Assembly: GCF_017309185.1 (NCBI RefSeq)
Contig: NZ_JAEKJZ010000004.1
Coordinates: forward strand, 248,001-312,000
Reading direction: 5' to 3'
From: Roseibium aggregatum
GTDB taxonomy: Bacteria > Pseudomonadota > Alphaproteobacteria > Rhizobiales > Stappiaceae
DNA: 64,000 nt
Each line of letters starts with the position of its first letter. The first letter of the stretch is position 1. Below are positions 40,990 through 49,722 of this stretch, piece by piece. The notes beneath the pieces are model-generated. The model was not told the origin of the DNA and searched no databases. It worked only from the letters and a program-made list of their open reading frames with translations. The translations under genes and the position numbers were made by a program.

Positions 40990-42164
40990 TGGTGAACTCT
41001 TCCCCAGCTTCGGATGTCGTCGTTATCGGTGCCGGAATAACCGGCGCCTCGGCGGCTCTGGAGCTGGCGGAACGCGGGGCCAGGGTGACGCTTGTCGACG
41101 GGTTCGGTCCCGCCGCCATGGCGTCGGGCTGGACGCTGGCGGGGGTGCGCCAGTCGGGCCGGCATCCTTCGGAACTGCCGCTTGCGCTGCGTGCGGTCGA
41201 GCTGTGGCCGGATCTTGCCGAAAAGCTGGGTCACGAGACCGGATACAGGCAAAAGGGCAATCTCCGGCTTGCCAGAACATCCGACGAGGTCCCGGTGATC
41301 CGGGAGCTGGTTGCCGATCAGTCCGCGGCGGGGTTGCCGATCACGTTTCTTTCCGACCTTCAGGCCGTCCGGGAGATCGCGCCTGCGCTCTCGGACCGGG
41401 TGCTGGCGGCCTCTTTCTGTGCAACCGACGGGCACGCGGATCCGGATCTGACGGTAAAGGCCTATGTGAAAAAGGCCGAAAGCCTCGGCGTTGAGACCCT
41501 GTTCGGCGAAAAGGTGACGGGCCTTGAGGTCTCCGGCGGCAGGGTTGTTGCCGTGGCGACCTCGTCCCGGCGGATCGGCTGCGGTGCCGTTCTCCTTGCA
41601 ACGGGCATTCTCGCCAATGAGCTGCTTTCGCCGCTCGAAGCGGAAATTCCCCTTCGCCGTCCGATCGTGACGGTGCTGCGCAGCGTGGTCTGCGCGCCGA
41701 TGCTCGAACCGGTCCTGGGTGTCGCCAATGCCGACATGGCCGCCCGGCAGGAGCTTGGCGGCCGGATGCGGGTCACCAGCGGGGCGCAGTTCGGCGACTG
41801 GAGCCTGGCGAACCGTCATGGCTGGCCGGTGATCCGGCCGGGCATGAACGCAATTCAGGAAACAATTGAAACGGTGCGGACGGTCCTGCCGGCGTTCGGC
41901 TCTCTGGAGCTTGAAAGCGTCTGGGCGGGGGCGCTCGATCTGACACCCGATGCGCTGCCGGTGATCGACCGCGTTCCCGCAGTGGACAATCTGACGGTTG
42001 CGGCCGGGTTCTCCGGCCATGGTTTCGGCATCGGCCCGGTAACCGGGCCTCTGGCGGCAAGCATTGCTCTCGGCGCGGAGGTGGAGATGGATGTCTCCGC
42101 TTTCCGTTTCAGCCGGTTTTCCGACATCCCCCAGGCGGAGGCTTCGCTTACGCTGCACGGCTAG
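40989..42164 (+). CDS. DadA-like FAD-dependent oxidoreductase (second copy)
   Basis: This 391-residue flavoprotein is of the same DAO family as the gene before it but clearly diverged. The N-terminus is VVVIGAGITGASAALELAERG and the C-terminal flavin motif is TVAAGFSGHGFGIGPVTGPLA. Pairs of DAO-type subunits are found in opine oxidases (OoxA/B, NoxA/B) and other heteromeric dehydrogenases. Here, however, both products are DAO-like, so they may act on different diastereomers or successive substrates. It overlaps the preceding gene by one base. Confidence 0.9.
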   Translation: MVNSSPASDVVVIGAGITGASAALELAERGARVTLVDGFGPAAMASGWTLAGVRQSGRHPSELPLALRAVELWPDLAEKLGHETGYRQKGNLRLARTSDEVPVIRELVADQSAAGLPITFLSDLQAVREIAPALSDRVLAASFCATDGHADPDLTVKAYVKKAESLGVETLFGEKVTGLEVSGGRVVAVATSSRRIGCGAVLLATGILANELLSPLEAEIPLRRPIVTVLRSVVCAPMLEPVLGVANADMAARQELGGRMRVTSGAQFGDWSLANRHGWPVIRPGMNAIQETIETVRTVLPAFGSLELESVWAGALDLTPDALPVIDRVPAVDNLTVAAGFSGHGFGIGPVTGPLAASIALGAEVEMDVSAFRFSRFSDIPQAEASLTLHG

Positions 42165-42177
42165 AAGGAGGTACCAA

Positions 42178-42891
42178 GTGCTTAGCCCGGACGGACGCGT
42201 CATCATGATTTCAGGAGCCAGTCGAGGGATCGGTCTGGCCATTGCCAGAACGCTTCTGGGCAAGGGGTACTGCGTCAGCGCGGGTGCACGGGACGTTGAG
42301 AAGCTGAGCGTGGCCCTGTCCGGTCCGTGGCAGGACAGGCTTTTGTGCTGCCGCTACGACGCCGCGGACAGAAGCAGCCATCAGGCGTGGGTCGATCGGA
42401 CGAACGAGCGTTTTGGCCGCCTGGACGGGCTCGTCAACAACGCGGGCACTTCCAACACCTTCACCATCGAGGAAGGCGAGGAAGAAGAGCTCGACGCACT
42501 CTGGGCGACCAACGTCAAGGGACCGCTGTTTCTGACACGCCTCTGCCTACCGTATCTCAAGGAATGCGGTTCCGGGCGGGTGATCAATGTTTCGTCCCTT
42601 TCGGGAAAGCGCGTGCGCAACGAGAACATCGCCTACAATATGACGAAGCATGCCGTGATGGCATTGACCCATGGCACGCGCCGGATCGGCTGGGACCATG
42701 GCATTCGCGCGACCGCGATCTGTCCGAGCTTCGTCGCAACGGATCTGACGTCCGGCGTCACCAAGGTGAGCCGCGAGGAGATGATCGATCCGGATGATTT
42801 TGCAGAAATAACCGCCCTGGCGTTGGCCCTGCCGAATACGGCAGCCATGGCGGAAATGCTGGTGAATTGCCGGCTTGAGGACACGCTTTAG
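42178..42891 (+). CDS. SDR family oxidoreductase in the oxidase operon
   Basis: This 237-residue short-chain dehydrogenase shows the NAD(P)-binding ISGASRGIGLAIARTL, DGLVNNAGTSN, catalytic NVSSLSGK and the YNMTKHA YxxxK motif. The start is GTG, behind a near-perfect AAGGAGG site 7 bases upstream, which excludes the longer frame that overlaps the oxidase gene. It may reduce the keto product of the oxidases. The gap to the preceding gene is 13 bases. Confidence 0.9.
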   Translation: MLSPDGRVIMISGASRGIGLAIARTLLGKGYCVSAGARDVEKLSVALSGPWQDRLLCCRYDAADRSSHQAWVDRTNERFGRLDGLVNNAGTSNTFTIEEGEEEELDALWATNVKGPLFLTRLCLPYLKECGSGRVINVSSLSGKRVRNENIAYNMTKHAVMALTHGTRRIGWDHGIRATAICPSFVATDLTSGVTKVSREEMIDPDDFAEITALALALPNTAAMAEMLVNCRLEDTL

Positions 42892-42944
42892 GGAACGGCG
42901 TGAACCTCCGGGTCATTCACAACAACCGACCAGAGGAAGTGAAG

Positions 42945-44486
42945 ATGAAATTGAAAATTGGGGTCGCGGTGGCGGCCATGCTGGCGGCGGGCAATGCCCT
43001 TGCGGCCGGAACGACGTTGAATGTGGGCATGGGAAGTGCCGACGCCGGCAAGCTCGACCCGCATGTGGCGACGACGACGCCGGACAAGGGTTTGCTTTAC
43101 TGGATGTTCAACGGTCTGGTGCGCATCAAGCCGGGTGAGGCGAGCCCGGCTTTCATCGAGCCCGACATTGCCAAGAGCTGGACATCGTCGGAGGACGGTC
43201 TGACCTGGACGTTCGAGCTGCGCGATGACGTGGAGTGCCACGGCGACTACGGCAAGCTCGACGCCGAGGACGTGGTCTATTCGCTGAAGCGCTCCGCCAA
43301 CCCGGATATTTCCGCCTTCGCAAAGGACTATTCGGCGATCGAGAGCATCGAGGCTACGGGGCCTTCTCAGGTGACGATCAAGCTTTCGGAAAACGTGCCG
43401 AGTCTTCTCGGGCTTCTCGTGCCCTATCACGGTGGCAACATCGTCTGCAAAGATGCCGTAGAGGCATTGGGGGAGGAATATCAGCGCGAACCGATCGGAA
43501 CGGGTCCGTTCATGTTCGCCGAGTACCAGCCCCAGCAGTATGTCAAGCTGGTCGCCAATCCGGAGTATTTCCGCGGCGAGCCGAAGATCAAGGAAATCTA
43601 CTACCGCTACATTCCCTCCGACGCATCCCGCGATCTGGCTTTCCAGGCCGGCGAGATCGACATGATCTACGGCAAGCAGGAGCAGAGCTGGGTGGAGCGC
43701 ATCTCCGAAGTGCCGGGCACCAAGGTGGTCGTGATGAAACCGGGTGAAATGTCTGTCATTCATCTCAACATGACCATGCCGCCGCTCGACAACGTCCTGG
43801 TGCGCAAGGCGGTTGCCCATGCGATCAGCCGTGATGCCATGGTCCAGTTCAAGGGCCCGGACGTAACGCTGGCGGCGATCTCGCCGGTCCCCGAGGGACA
43901 TCTCGGCTATACGGCCGACGTGCCGACCTACGACTATGACGTGGCGAAGGCCAAGGAACTTCTGGCGGAGGCCGGATATCCGGACGGGGTGACGATCAAG
44001 GCGATCCACACCACGCTGCCGGGGATGCTGACCACCATGGAAGCGATCCAGGCCCTGCTGCGCGAAGCGGGGATCAACATGGAAATCGAGACGGTCGAGC
44101 ATGCGACCTTCCACGAGCAGATCCGCAAGGACATGAGCCAGGTGGTTCACTACGCCGCGGCCCGCTTCCCGGTGGCCGATGTTTATCTGACCCAGTTCTT
44201 CCACTCCGATTCCATCGTCGGCACGGATACGGCGATCACGAACTTCTCGCACTGCGCCGTCGCCGACGATGAGATCGCGAAGGCAAGGACGGAGACGGAC
44301 GAGACCAAGCAGCTTGAGCTGTGGGCAACCGCCCAGCAGAAAATCATGGAAGAGGTTTGCGCCGTTCCGGTCGTTCAGAGCATGCAGCTCTGGGCCTGGA
44401 AAGATACGCTGGATCTCGGTGTCGAGGTGAACGGTTCCCTGAACCTGAGCCCCCCGGTTACCGAAGCGGCGTCCTTCAGCGAATAA
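42945..44486 (+). CDS. ABC transporter substrate-binding protein, family 5
   Basis: This 513-residue periplasmic binding protein is of the peptide/nickel/opine family (SBP_bac_5). It has a signal peptide (KLKIGVAVAAMLAAGNALAA), then the family start LNVGMGSADAGKLDPHVATT. ELRDDVECHGDYGKLDAEDVVYSL, IPSDASRDLAFQAGEIDMIY and the conserved C-terminal stretch VRKAVAHAISRDAMV follow. It should bind a small peptide or modified amino acid and deliver it to the permeases encoded downstream. The start MKLKIG was chosen behind AGAGGAAG. Confidence 0.93.
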   Translation: MKLKIGVAVAAMLAAGNALAAGTTLNVGMGSADAGKLDPHVATTTPDKGLLYWMFNGLVRIKPGEASPAFIEPDIAKSWTSSEDGLTWTFELRDDVECHGDYGKLDAEDVVYSLKRSANPDISAFAKDYSAIESIEATGPSQVTIKLSENVPSLLGLLVPYHGGNIVCKDAVEALGEEYQREPIGTGPFMFAEYQPQQYVKLVANPEYFRGEPKIKEIYYRYIPSDASRDLAFQAGEIDMIYGKQEQSWVERISEVPGTKVVVMKPGEMSVIHLNMTMPPLDNVLVRKAVAHAISRDAMVQFKGPDVTLAAISPVPEGHLGYTADVPTYDYDVAKAKELLAEAGYPDGVTIKAIHTTLPGMLTTMEAIQALLREAGINMEIETVEHATFHEQIRKDMSQVVHYAAARFPVADVYLTQFFHSDSIVGTDTAITNFSHCAVADDEIAKARTETDETKQLELWATAQQKIMEEVCAVPVVQSMQLWAWKDTLDLGVEVNGSLNLSPPVTEAASFSE

Positions 44487-44509
44487 GCCCGTTCCTTGCT
44501 GTGACGGTG

Positions 44510-44547
44510 CGTGCCGGATGGCGGTCATTGTGTCCGCATCCGGTACG
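44510..44547 (+). promoter_or_regulatory. mRNA stem-loop between binding protein and permease genes
   Basis: A 14-bp interrupted stem (CGTGCCGGATG-G-CGG with CCGCATCCGGTACG, one bulge and one G-U pair) with a nine-base loop lies 24 bases after the binding-protein stop. No T-run follows. Such hairpins usually protect the upstream message and lower expression of the distal permease genes. Confidence 0.5.
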
Positions 44548-44591
44548 CTCTGTTATAATCGAAGGCGCGGCCCCTTTTCCATGAGAGGCTC

Positions 44592-45533
44592 ATGACAGCA
44601 TTTATCCTGAAGCGGCTGGGGTTTGCCGCAATAACGCTCTTTGCGGTTCTGACCATCGTGTTCTTCATCGTCCGGATCCTGCCCGGCGATCCGGCGATGG
44701 CGATCCTGGGAGATCAGGCAAGCGAAGCGGCGCTCAAGGCGCTGCGGGTCCGGCTCGGGCTCGACGTGCCGCTCTACCAGCAATATGTCGAATTCCTCGG
44801 CGGTGTTCTTGTCGGCGACTGGGGCGTGTCCATGGTCTCCGGGCGGCCGGTGATCACGGAGATCCTGAAGGTTCTTCCGGCAACTCTGGAGCTGACGGTC
44901 GCCTCGCTCATTCTCGGGGCTGTCGTGGGCATTCCGATCGGCGTCTGGTCCGCGGTCAGGCGCAACAAGCTGCCGGACTACGTTGCCCGCATCGGCTCCC
45001 TTCTGGGGCTTTCGTTTCCCGCCTTCGTGTCGGCGGTGCTACTGCTCATGTTCTTTTCCATCCAGCTCCGCTGGTTTCCGGTCATCAGTTCAAGCCAGGG
45101 CGGCGGACTGGGCGAACATCTGCGCAACCTGGCGCTTCCCGCGATCAATCTCGGGCTGATCATGGCCGCCTACATCACCCGCGTCGCCCGCTCGGCCATG
45201 CTGGAAGTGCTCAATCAGGACTATGTGCGCACGGCCAAGGCCAAGGGACTGGCCTTCGCCGTCATCGTCTGGCGGCATTGCCTGCGCAACGCGATGATCC
45301 CGGTGGTGACCGTCGTCGGGCTTTACCTTGGTATCCTGATCGGCAACTCGGTGCTGACGGAGATCGTCTTCAACCGACCCGGTCTCGGCAAGCTGATCGT
45401 CGGCGCGCTCAACCAGCGCGACTATACGATGCTTCAGGGGATGATGGTGATCTACACGCTGATCGTCGTGCTGGTGAACCTGATCACCGATCTCACCTAC
45501 GGACTGATCGACCCGAGGATCAAATACTCATGA
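44592..45533 (+). CDS. ABC transporter permease, DppB type
   Basis: This 313-residue permease of the dipeptide/oligopeptide/opine family has about six transmembrane helices. It carries the N-terminal family motif FFIVRILPGDPAMAILGDQAS and the EAA loop NQDYVRTAKAKGLAFAVIVWRHCLRNAMIPVV for the ATPase contact. The stop overlaps the ATG of the DppC-like gene in an ATGA. A GAGAGG site precedes the ATG. Confidence 0.94.
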   Translation: MTAFILKRLGFAAITLFAVLTIVFFIVRILPGDPAMAILGDQASEAALKALRVRLGLDVPLYQQYVEFLGGVLVGDWGVSMVSGRPVITEILKVLPATLELTVASLILGAVVGIPIGVWSAVRRNKLPDYVARIGSLLGLSFPAFVSAVLLLMFFSIQLRWFPVISSSQGGGLGEHLRNLALPAINLGLIMAAYITRVARSAMLEVLNQDYVRTAKAKGLAFAVIVWRHCLRNAMIPVVTVVGLYLGILIGNSVLTEIVFNRPGLGKLIVGALNQRDYTMLQGMMVIYTLIVVLVNLITDLTYGLIDPRIKYS

Positions 45534-46435
45534 GCGCCGATATCCAGACAGCGCGGCCGTCGCGCGGGGCCTATTTCCGTATCGCGGCCGTCAACAGCTT
45601 CAAAGGCGTCATCAAGGCCTTCAATTCCAACAAGACCTCCTGGGTCGGGCTCGGGGTGTTCGCCGCGGTGTGTCTGTTGGCCATTCTGGCGCCGGTGGTT
45701 GCCCCCTACGATCCCATCGACCAGAACATCCTGTTCCGCCTGAAACCGCCGAGCGAGGCACATTGGTTCGGCACCGACTACTACGGACGCGATACCCTGT
45801 CGCGAATTCTTTGGGGCGCGCGGATATCGTTGACGATCGGGCTGCTCGCAATCGGATCGGCCATGCTGATCGGCACGCTGATCGGTCTCGTCGCGGGGTA
45901 TTTCGGCGGCCGCACGGATATCATCATCATGCAGGTGATGGATGTGCTGCTGGCTTTCCCCTCGCTGATCCTCGGTCTGATCGTGGTGGCCATGCTCGGA
46001 CCGTCGGTGATGAACCTTGTAATCGCAATTTCGCTGACCGCCATCCCCCCCTTCGCGCGCATCGCGCGGGCGCCGACCATTGCCGTGAAGAACCGCGAGT
46101 TCATCGAGGCGGGACACGCGCTCGGCTATTCGCATTCGCGGCTGATGTTCGGTCACATCCTGCCGAACATCGCGCCTGAGGTCCTGGTGATGGGCTCCCT
46201 CTGGCTTGCGACCGCCATCCGCGTGGAAGCGTCGCTCGCCTTCATCGGACTTGGCGTCAATCCGCCGACACCGACCTGGGGCGGCATGATCCGGGAAGGC
46301 TTTGAAAACATTCTCGACAGCTTCTGGCTGGCGTTGTTCCCCTCGCTTGCCATCCTGATTGTCGTCTTTTCCCTGAACCTTCTTGGAGACGGTCTGCGCG
46401 ATGCCATCGATCCCCGGCTGAAAGGCGAACAATGA
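45530..46435 (+). CDS. ABC transporter permease, DppC type
   Basis: This 301-residue second permease has the family motifs LKPPSEAHWFGTDYYGRDTLSRILWGARIS and the EAA loop FIEAGHALGYSHSRLMFGHILPNIAPEV. Its ATG overlaps the preceding stop by four bases (ATGA), and its own stop overlaps the next ATG likewise. This start also agrees with the family N-terminus. It pairs with the DppB-type permease. Confidence 0.94.
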   Translation: MSADIQTARPSRGAYFRIAAVNSFKGVIKAFNSNKTSWVGLGVFAAVCLLAILAPVVAPYDPIDQNILFRLKPPSEAHWFGTDYYGRDTLSRILWGARISLTIGLLAIGSAMLIGTLIGLVAGYFGGRTDIIIMQVMDVLLAFPSLILGLIVVAMLGPSVMNLVIAISLTAIPPFARIARAPTIAVKNREFIEAGHALGYSHSRLMFGHILPNIAPEVLVMGSLWLATAIRVEASLAFIGLGVNPPTPTWGGMIREGFENILDSFWLALFPSLAILIVVFSLNLLGDGLRDAIDPRLKGEQ

Positions 46436-48228
46436 CACAGCCAGTGCTTAACATAGAGAAGCTGACGACCTCCTTCCGGGTCGACGGAGCCTGGGTACCC
46501 GTGGTGCGCGACCTGAGCTTTTCCATCGGCGCGGGAGAAACCGTGGCGGTCGTAGGGGAATCCGGTTCGGGTAAATCCGTGACCGCGCTTTCGGTCATGC
46601 GCCTGCTTCAAGAGAGCCAGTCCCGGATCGAGGGCAGGATCGAGCTTGAGGGCAGGGACCTTCTGGCGCTTGAAGAAAAGGCCATGCAGGAGGTGCGCGG
46701 CGGCGATATCGGCATGATCTTTCAGGAGCCGATGACCAGCCTCAACCCGGTGCTGAGAATCGGTTTCCAGGTGAGCGAGGCCCTGCGCCGGCACAGGAAC
46801 ATGAGCCCGTCGGAAGCGGAGGCGGAGACGCTGCGTCTCTTCGATCTTGTGCGTATTCCGGATGCCAAGCGCCGCATCGAGGAATATCCGCACAGTTTCT
46901 CCGGGGGCATGCGCCAGCGGGCGATGATCGCCATGGCGCTCGCCTGCAAGCCGAAACTCCTGATCGCGGACGAACCGACGACCGCGCTCGACGTCACCAT
47001 CCAGGCGCAGATCCTGCAGCTCATTGCCGAGTTGCAGAAAGAGATCGGAATGGCGGTCATGTTCATCACCCACGACATGGGGGTGGTCGCCGAGATTTCC
47101 GACCGGGTCGTCGTCATGTTGCGCGGAGACAAGGTAGAGGAGGCGCCGGTGGGTGACCTCTTCGCGGCGCCGGAGCATAATTACACGAAGATGCTTCTCG
47201 GAGCCGTTCCGAAGCTTGGAGCGCTTCACGAAACCTCCACGCCGCGCCGGTTTCCGACGCTCGACGAGAACGGTGCGGGCCCCGAACCGGACAATGAACC
47301 GGACGGCAGGGGCGACACCATCCTGGAAGTGCGCGATCTGACCACGCGCTTCACCGTTCACGGCGGTCTGCTCGGCCGTCCGGTCGGCCAGGTTCATGCC
47401 GTCGAAGGGGTTTCTTTCGATATCGCCAAAGGCGAGACACTGGCGCTTGTGGGGGAGTCCGGCTGCGGCAAGTCCACGACCGGCAGATCGATCCTGCAGC
47501 TTGTCCAGCCGGCGGGCGGTCAGGTCGTCTTCGAGGGGCAGGATCTGATCAAGGCGACGGGCGGGCAGGTGCGCGCCGCGCGCCGCCGGCTGCAGATGAT
47601 CTTCCAGGATCCGTACGGGTCTCTCAATCCGCGCAAGACCGTCGGCGCCGCGATCGCCGAGCCGATGAAGGTGCATGGTCTGAAAAGCGGATTCGACGCG
47701 GATCTCAGAGTTGGGGAACTTCTGCAACTGGTGGGGCTGAGGCCGGAGCACGCGTTGCGCTTTCCGCACGAGTTTTCCGGCGGCCAGCGCCAGCGTATCT
47801 GCATCGCCCGAAGCCTTGCGCTGGAACCGAGCCTGATCGTGGCGGATGAATCCGTCTCCGCGCTCGATGCCTCCATCAAGGCACAGGTGATCAATCTTAT
47901 GCTGGACCTCCAGAAGGAACTGGATCTCGCCTATCTCTTCATCAGCCATGACATTGCGGTGGTCGAACGGGTCAGCCACCGGATTGCCGTCATGCTGCTC
48001 GGTGAGATCGTCGAGATCGGGCCTCGGGACGAGATCCTGCGCAATCCGCAGCATCCCTACACGAAAAAGCTGATCGATGCCGTGCCCATTCCCGAACCTG
48101 AAAACCGGCGGGAGCGGTCGGGTCTGGTCGCCGATGAACTGAAGAGCCCGGTGCGGGCGCTGGACTGGGTCCGTCCGGAGCGAAAGCTGCACGAGGTCGG
48201 CAGCGGGCACTTTGTGCTGGAATACTGA
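46432..48228 (+). CDS. Fused dipeptide-type ABC ATPase (DppD-DppF)
   Basis: This 598-residue double ATPase joins two nucleotide-binding domains, as in GsiA. The first (about residues 5-270) has Walker [11 protein letters not shown], signature [14 protein letters not shown] and Walker [13 protein letters not shown]. The second (about 300-570) has [25 protein letters not shown] and [12 protein letters not shown]. Each domain carries the C-terminal oligopeptide-transporter extension ([27 protein letters not shown]). It completes the importer encoded from 42945. Confidence 0.95.
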   Translation: MTQPVLNIEKLTTSFRVDGAWVPVVRDLSFSIGAGETVAVVGESGSGKSVTALSVMRLLQESQSRIEGRIELEGRDLLALEEKAMQEVRGGDIGMIFQEPMTSLNPVLRIGFQVSEALRRHRNMSPSEAEAETLRLFDLVRIPDAKRRIEEYPHSFSGGMRQRAMIAMALACKPKLLIADEPTTALDVTIQAQILQLIAELQKEIGMAVMFITHDMGVVAEISDRVVVMLRGDKVEEAPVGDLFAAPEHNYTKMLLGAVPKLGALHETSTPRRFPTLDENGAGPEPDNEPDGRGDTILEVRDLTTRFTVHGGLLGRPVGQVHAVEGVSFDIAKGETLALVGESGCGKSTTGRSILQLVQPAGGQVVFEGQDLIKATGGQVRAARRRLQMIFQDPYGSLNPRKTVGAAIAEPMKVHGLKSGFDADLRVGELLQLVGLRPEHALRFPHEFSGGQRQRICIARSLALEPSLIVADESVSALDASIKAQVINLMLDLQKELDLAYLFISHDIAVVERVSHRIAVMLLGEIVEIGPRDEILRNPQHPYTKKLIDAVPIPEPENRRERSGLVADELKSPVRALDWVRPERKLHEVGSGHFVLEY

Positions 48229-48330
48229 CAGGCCCGTTTTTCAGACGCGTTTTTCGCTCCGGCCGCGGCGGCAGAACAGAACCTGGCTGCCGCGGTCTGC
48301 CGTTCGACCGGAATCGGTTGGCGGCCGGGA

Positions 48331-49254
48331 TCAACTGGCGGCCGGTATCCCCCGGATCACGGCGACCTCGTGGAAAAGAGGCGTTTCCGGGTCTTCGTCG
48401 ATCAGCTTCTGCGCTTCGCAGGCCGAAATCGGCTGTTTGCCTTCCGCATCCTTGAAGAATTTGCAGACGAAGTCCTTTTCCAGACCCGTTCCCGTCAGTG
48501 CTTTTTCCAGCATGACGAAGAAGGAGATATCCGTTCCGGCATCCTGACGGACAATCTGGGAATGGAGTTTTTCCGGCCGGAAGCCGTTGGCCTCGAAGAG
48601 CTCGAAAATGATCCCGGTTCCGACCCGGCAACCGAAATTCATGATGACTTCCGCTTTCGGGGCATGTTCGCGCAGACGCTGAAGCAGGGCCTCGTTGAGG
48701 CCAAGGCCCACGGAGTTGAACGGATAGCTGTCGAAGGCCTCCCACGGATAATAGTGGGCGATATGGTCGTCGGCCTGTTCGTCCGCGCCGTCGGCCAATT
48801 CGACCGCTTGGGCTTCCCGAAAAGCGGAAAGGCGTTTGTCGCCCGGATCGCCCACCTGCGGCAGGCAGCCGATCACGACGTCGGTCTGTGCGATCTGAGC
48901 CCGGGCTGCGTCGGTGTCTATCAGGCTGACCGCACCCTTGATCGGATGGAACTGGTCAATCTTGTCCGGCGCAAGGCTGCGGACATTGCGTTCGGCAAGT
49001 TCGATCAGCCGGGGGTCGAGGTCGCTGCCGGACACCAGCGCGGCATCGCAGAGCTGCAGCAGGAAGGCGGCGTTCGTGCCTGTGCCGATGCCGACTTCGT
49101 AGATCCGTTTGCCGGACAGGTTCGCGGCTTCGAGGCCTCTTTGGAATGTTTCGGTCCAGGGGTCCGTCGGGTCGAAAGCGAAGCTGGGGGCTTCCGGGGT
49201 CAAGACATAGGGTTCCCCGGAAGAAGAGGCTTCGGGTTCGAAAACAGAAAACAT
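48331..49254 (-). CDS. Methionine S-methyltransferase-like (MMT/MmtN) SAM-dependent methyltransferase
   Basis: This 307-residue class I methyltransferase has the SAM-binding motif RIYEVGIGTGTNAAFLLQL near residue 60 and the acidic SDLDPRLIELAERN. Several segments match the catalytic domain of plant methionine S-methyltransferase as I remember it. VIGCLPQ corresponds to VGCIPQ, VGLGLNEALLQ to FGLGLIARAVE, and the stretch IMNFGCRVGTG, then FELFEANGFR and DAGTDISFFVMLEK, to IFNMGGRPGQG, RLFERRGFR and ADTDISALVEIEK. KQPISA corresponds to DQPICA. The best prediction is S-methylation of methionine or a close analogue, the first step of one DMSP pathway. An ATG behind AAAGGAC at 49254 is preferred over a TTG eight codons upstream. 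Confidence 0.75.
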   Translation of the reverse strand: MFSVFEPEASSSGEPYVLTPEAPSFAFDPTDPWTETFQRGLEAANLSGKRIYEVGIGTGTNAAFLLQLCDAALVSGSDLDPRLIELAERNVRSLAPDKIDQFHPIKGAVSLIDTDAARAQIAQTDVVIGCLPQVGDPGDKRLSAFREAQAVELADGADEQADDHIAHYYPWEAFDSYPFNSVGLGLNEALLQRLREHAPKAEVIMNFGCRVGTGIIFELFEANGFRPEKLHSQIVRQDAGTDISFFVMLEKALTGTGLEKDFVCKFFKDAEGKQPISACEAQKLIDEDPETPLFHEVAVIRGIPAAS

Positions 49255-49515
49255 TCTTTGTCCTTTTGCCTTGGCCAATACGCGCGGGGCATGAGGAAGT
49301 TAAACCCGCTGCGTTGTGAGACGCGCCTTGCCGAAGGCTCAACCGAGCCCGTTCAAGGCATGCCGTTTCGTCTCTGTTATGGCCTTGTTCAGCAGCCCAG
49401 ACGACATTGTGCCGGCCTGAAAGGCGCTGACTGGGTAAATGTTTCAAAGGGAGGCAGGGTTACGACGCAGCGCCACCCGTTTACCGGTTTCGCCTGCGTG
49501 CGCTGCGGTCGCGGT

Positions 49516-49722
49516 TTACGCGGGCCGCGCAACCAGGCGAACGCGGTCGGCCAGCTTGCCGAGAGACCGTGCGAGACTGGATGTGTCGCAAGCGGGATCC
49601 AGAAGAATGTCCAGGGGATGGGCGTCGCGGGCCCGTCCGGTCAGGGCCTGCTTGATCCGCAGCACAGTCGGCGCCGGTGACAATCCGTTGCAATCGATGG
49701 TGTTGGCATTGGAACGTTTCAT
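49516..49722 (-). CDS. Small TusA-like protein lacking the catalytic cysteine
   Basis: This 68-residue protein has a strong GAGGAG ribosome-binding site six bases before its ATG, which supports it as a real gene. The sequence ANTIDCNGLSPAPTVLRIKQ, then LDILLDPACDTSSLARSLG follows the beta-alpha-beta pattern of TusA/SirA proteins, where the family motif reads GLxCPxPVL. Here the position of the catalytic Cys is Pro, so sulfur transfer by the usual route is unlikely; a Cys lies five residues earlier. It is immediately upstream of the MMT-like methyltransferase on the same strand, with a 261-base gap. Family assignment is tentative. Confidence 0.5.
   Translation of the reverse strand: MKRSNANTIDCNGLSPAPTVLRIKQALTGRARDAHPLDILLDPACDTSSLARSLGKLADRVRLVARPA

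Noticed and set aside
46153..48210. 685-codon minus-strand frame opposite the fused ABC ATPase gene
   Set aside because: The opposite strand encodes two complete ABC ATPase domains; this frame is a by-product of GC-rich codon use and has no recognisable motif.
49254..49325. SAM/SAH riboswitch-like words upstream of the MMT-like gene (minus strand UCACAACG, CUUCCU, AUUGG in order)
   Set aside because: The words occur in the same order as in the Rhodobacterales SAM/SAH aptamer, but 12 extra bases separate the first two and the P1 stem cannot form around them. The hairpin that does form (GCGGG with CCCGC) is different, so I do not call a riboswitch. A covariance search with Rfam RF01727 would settle it.
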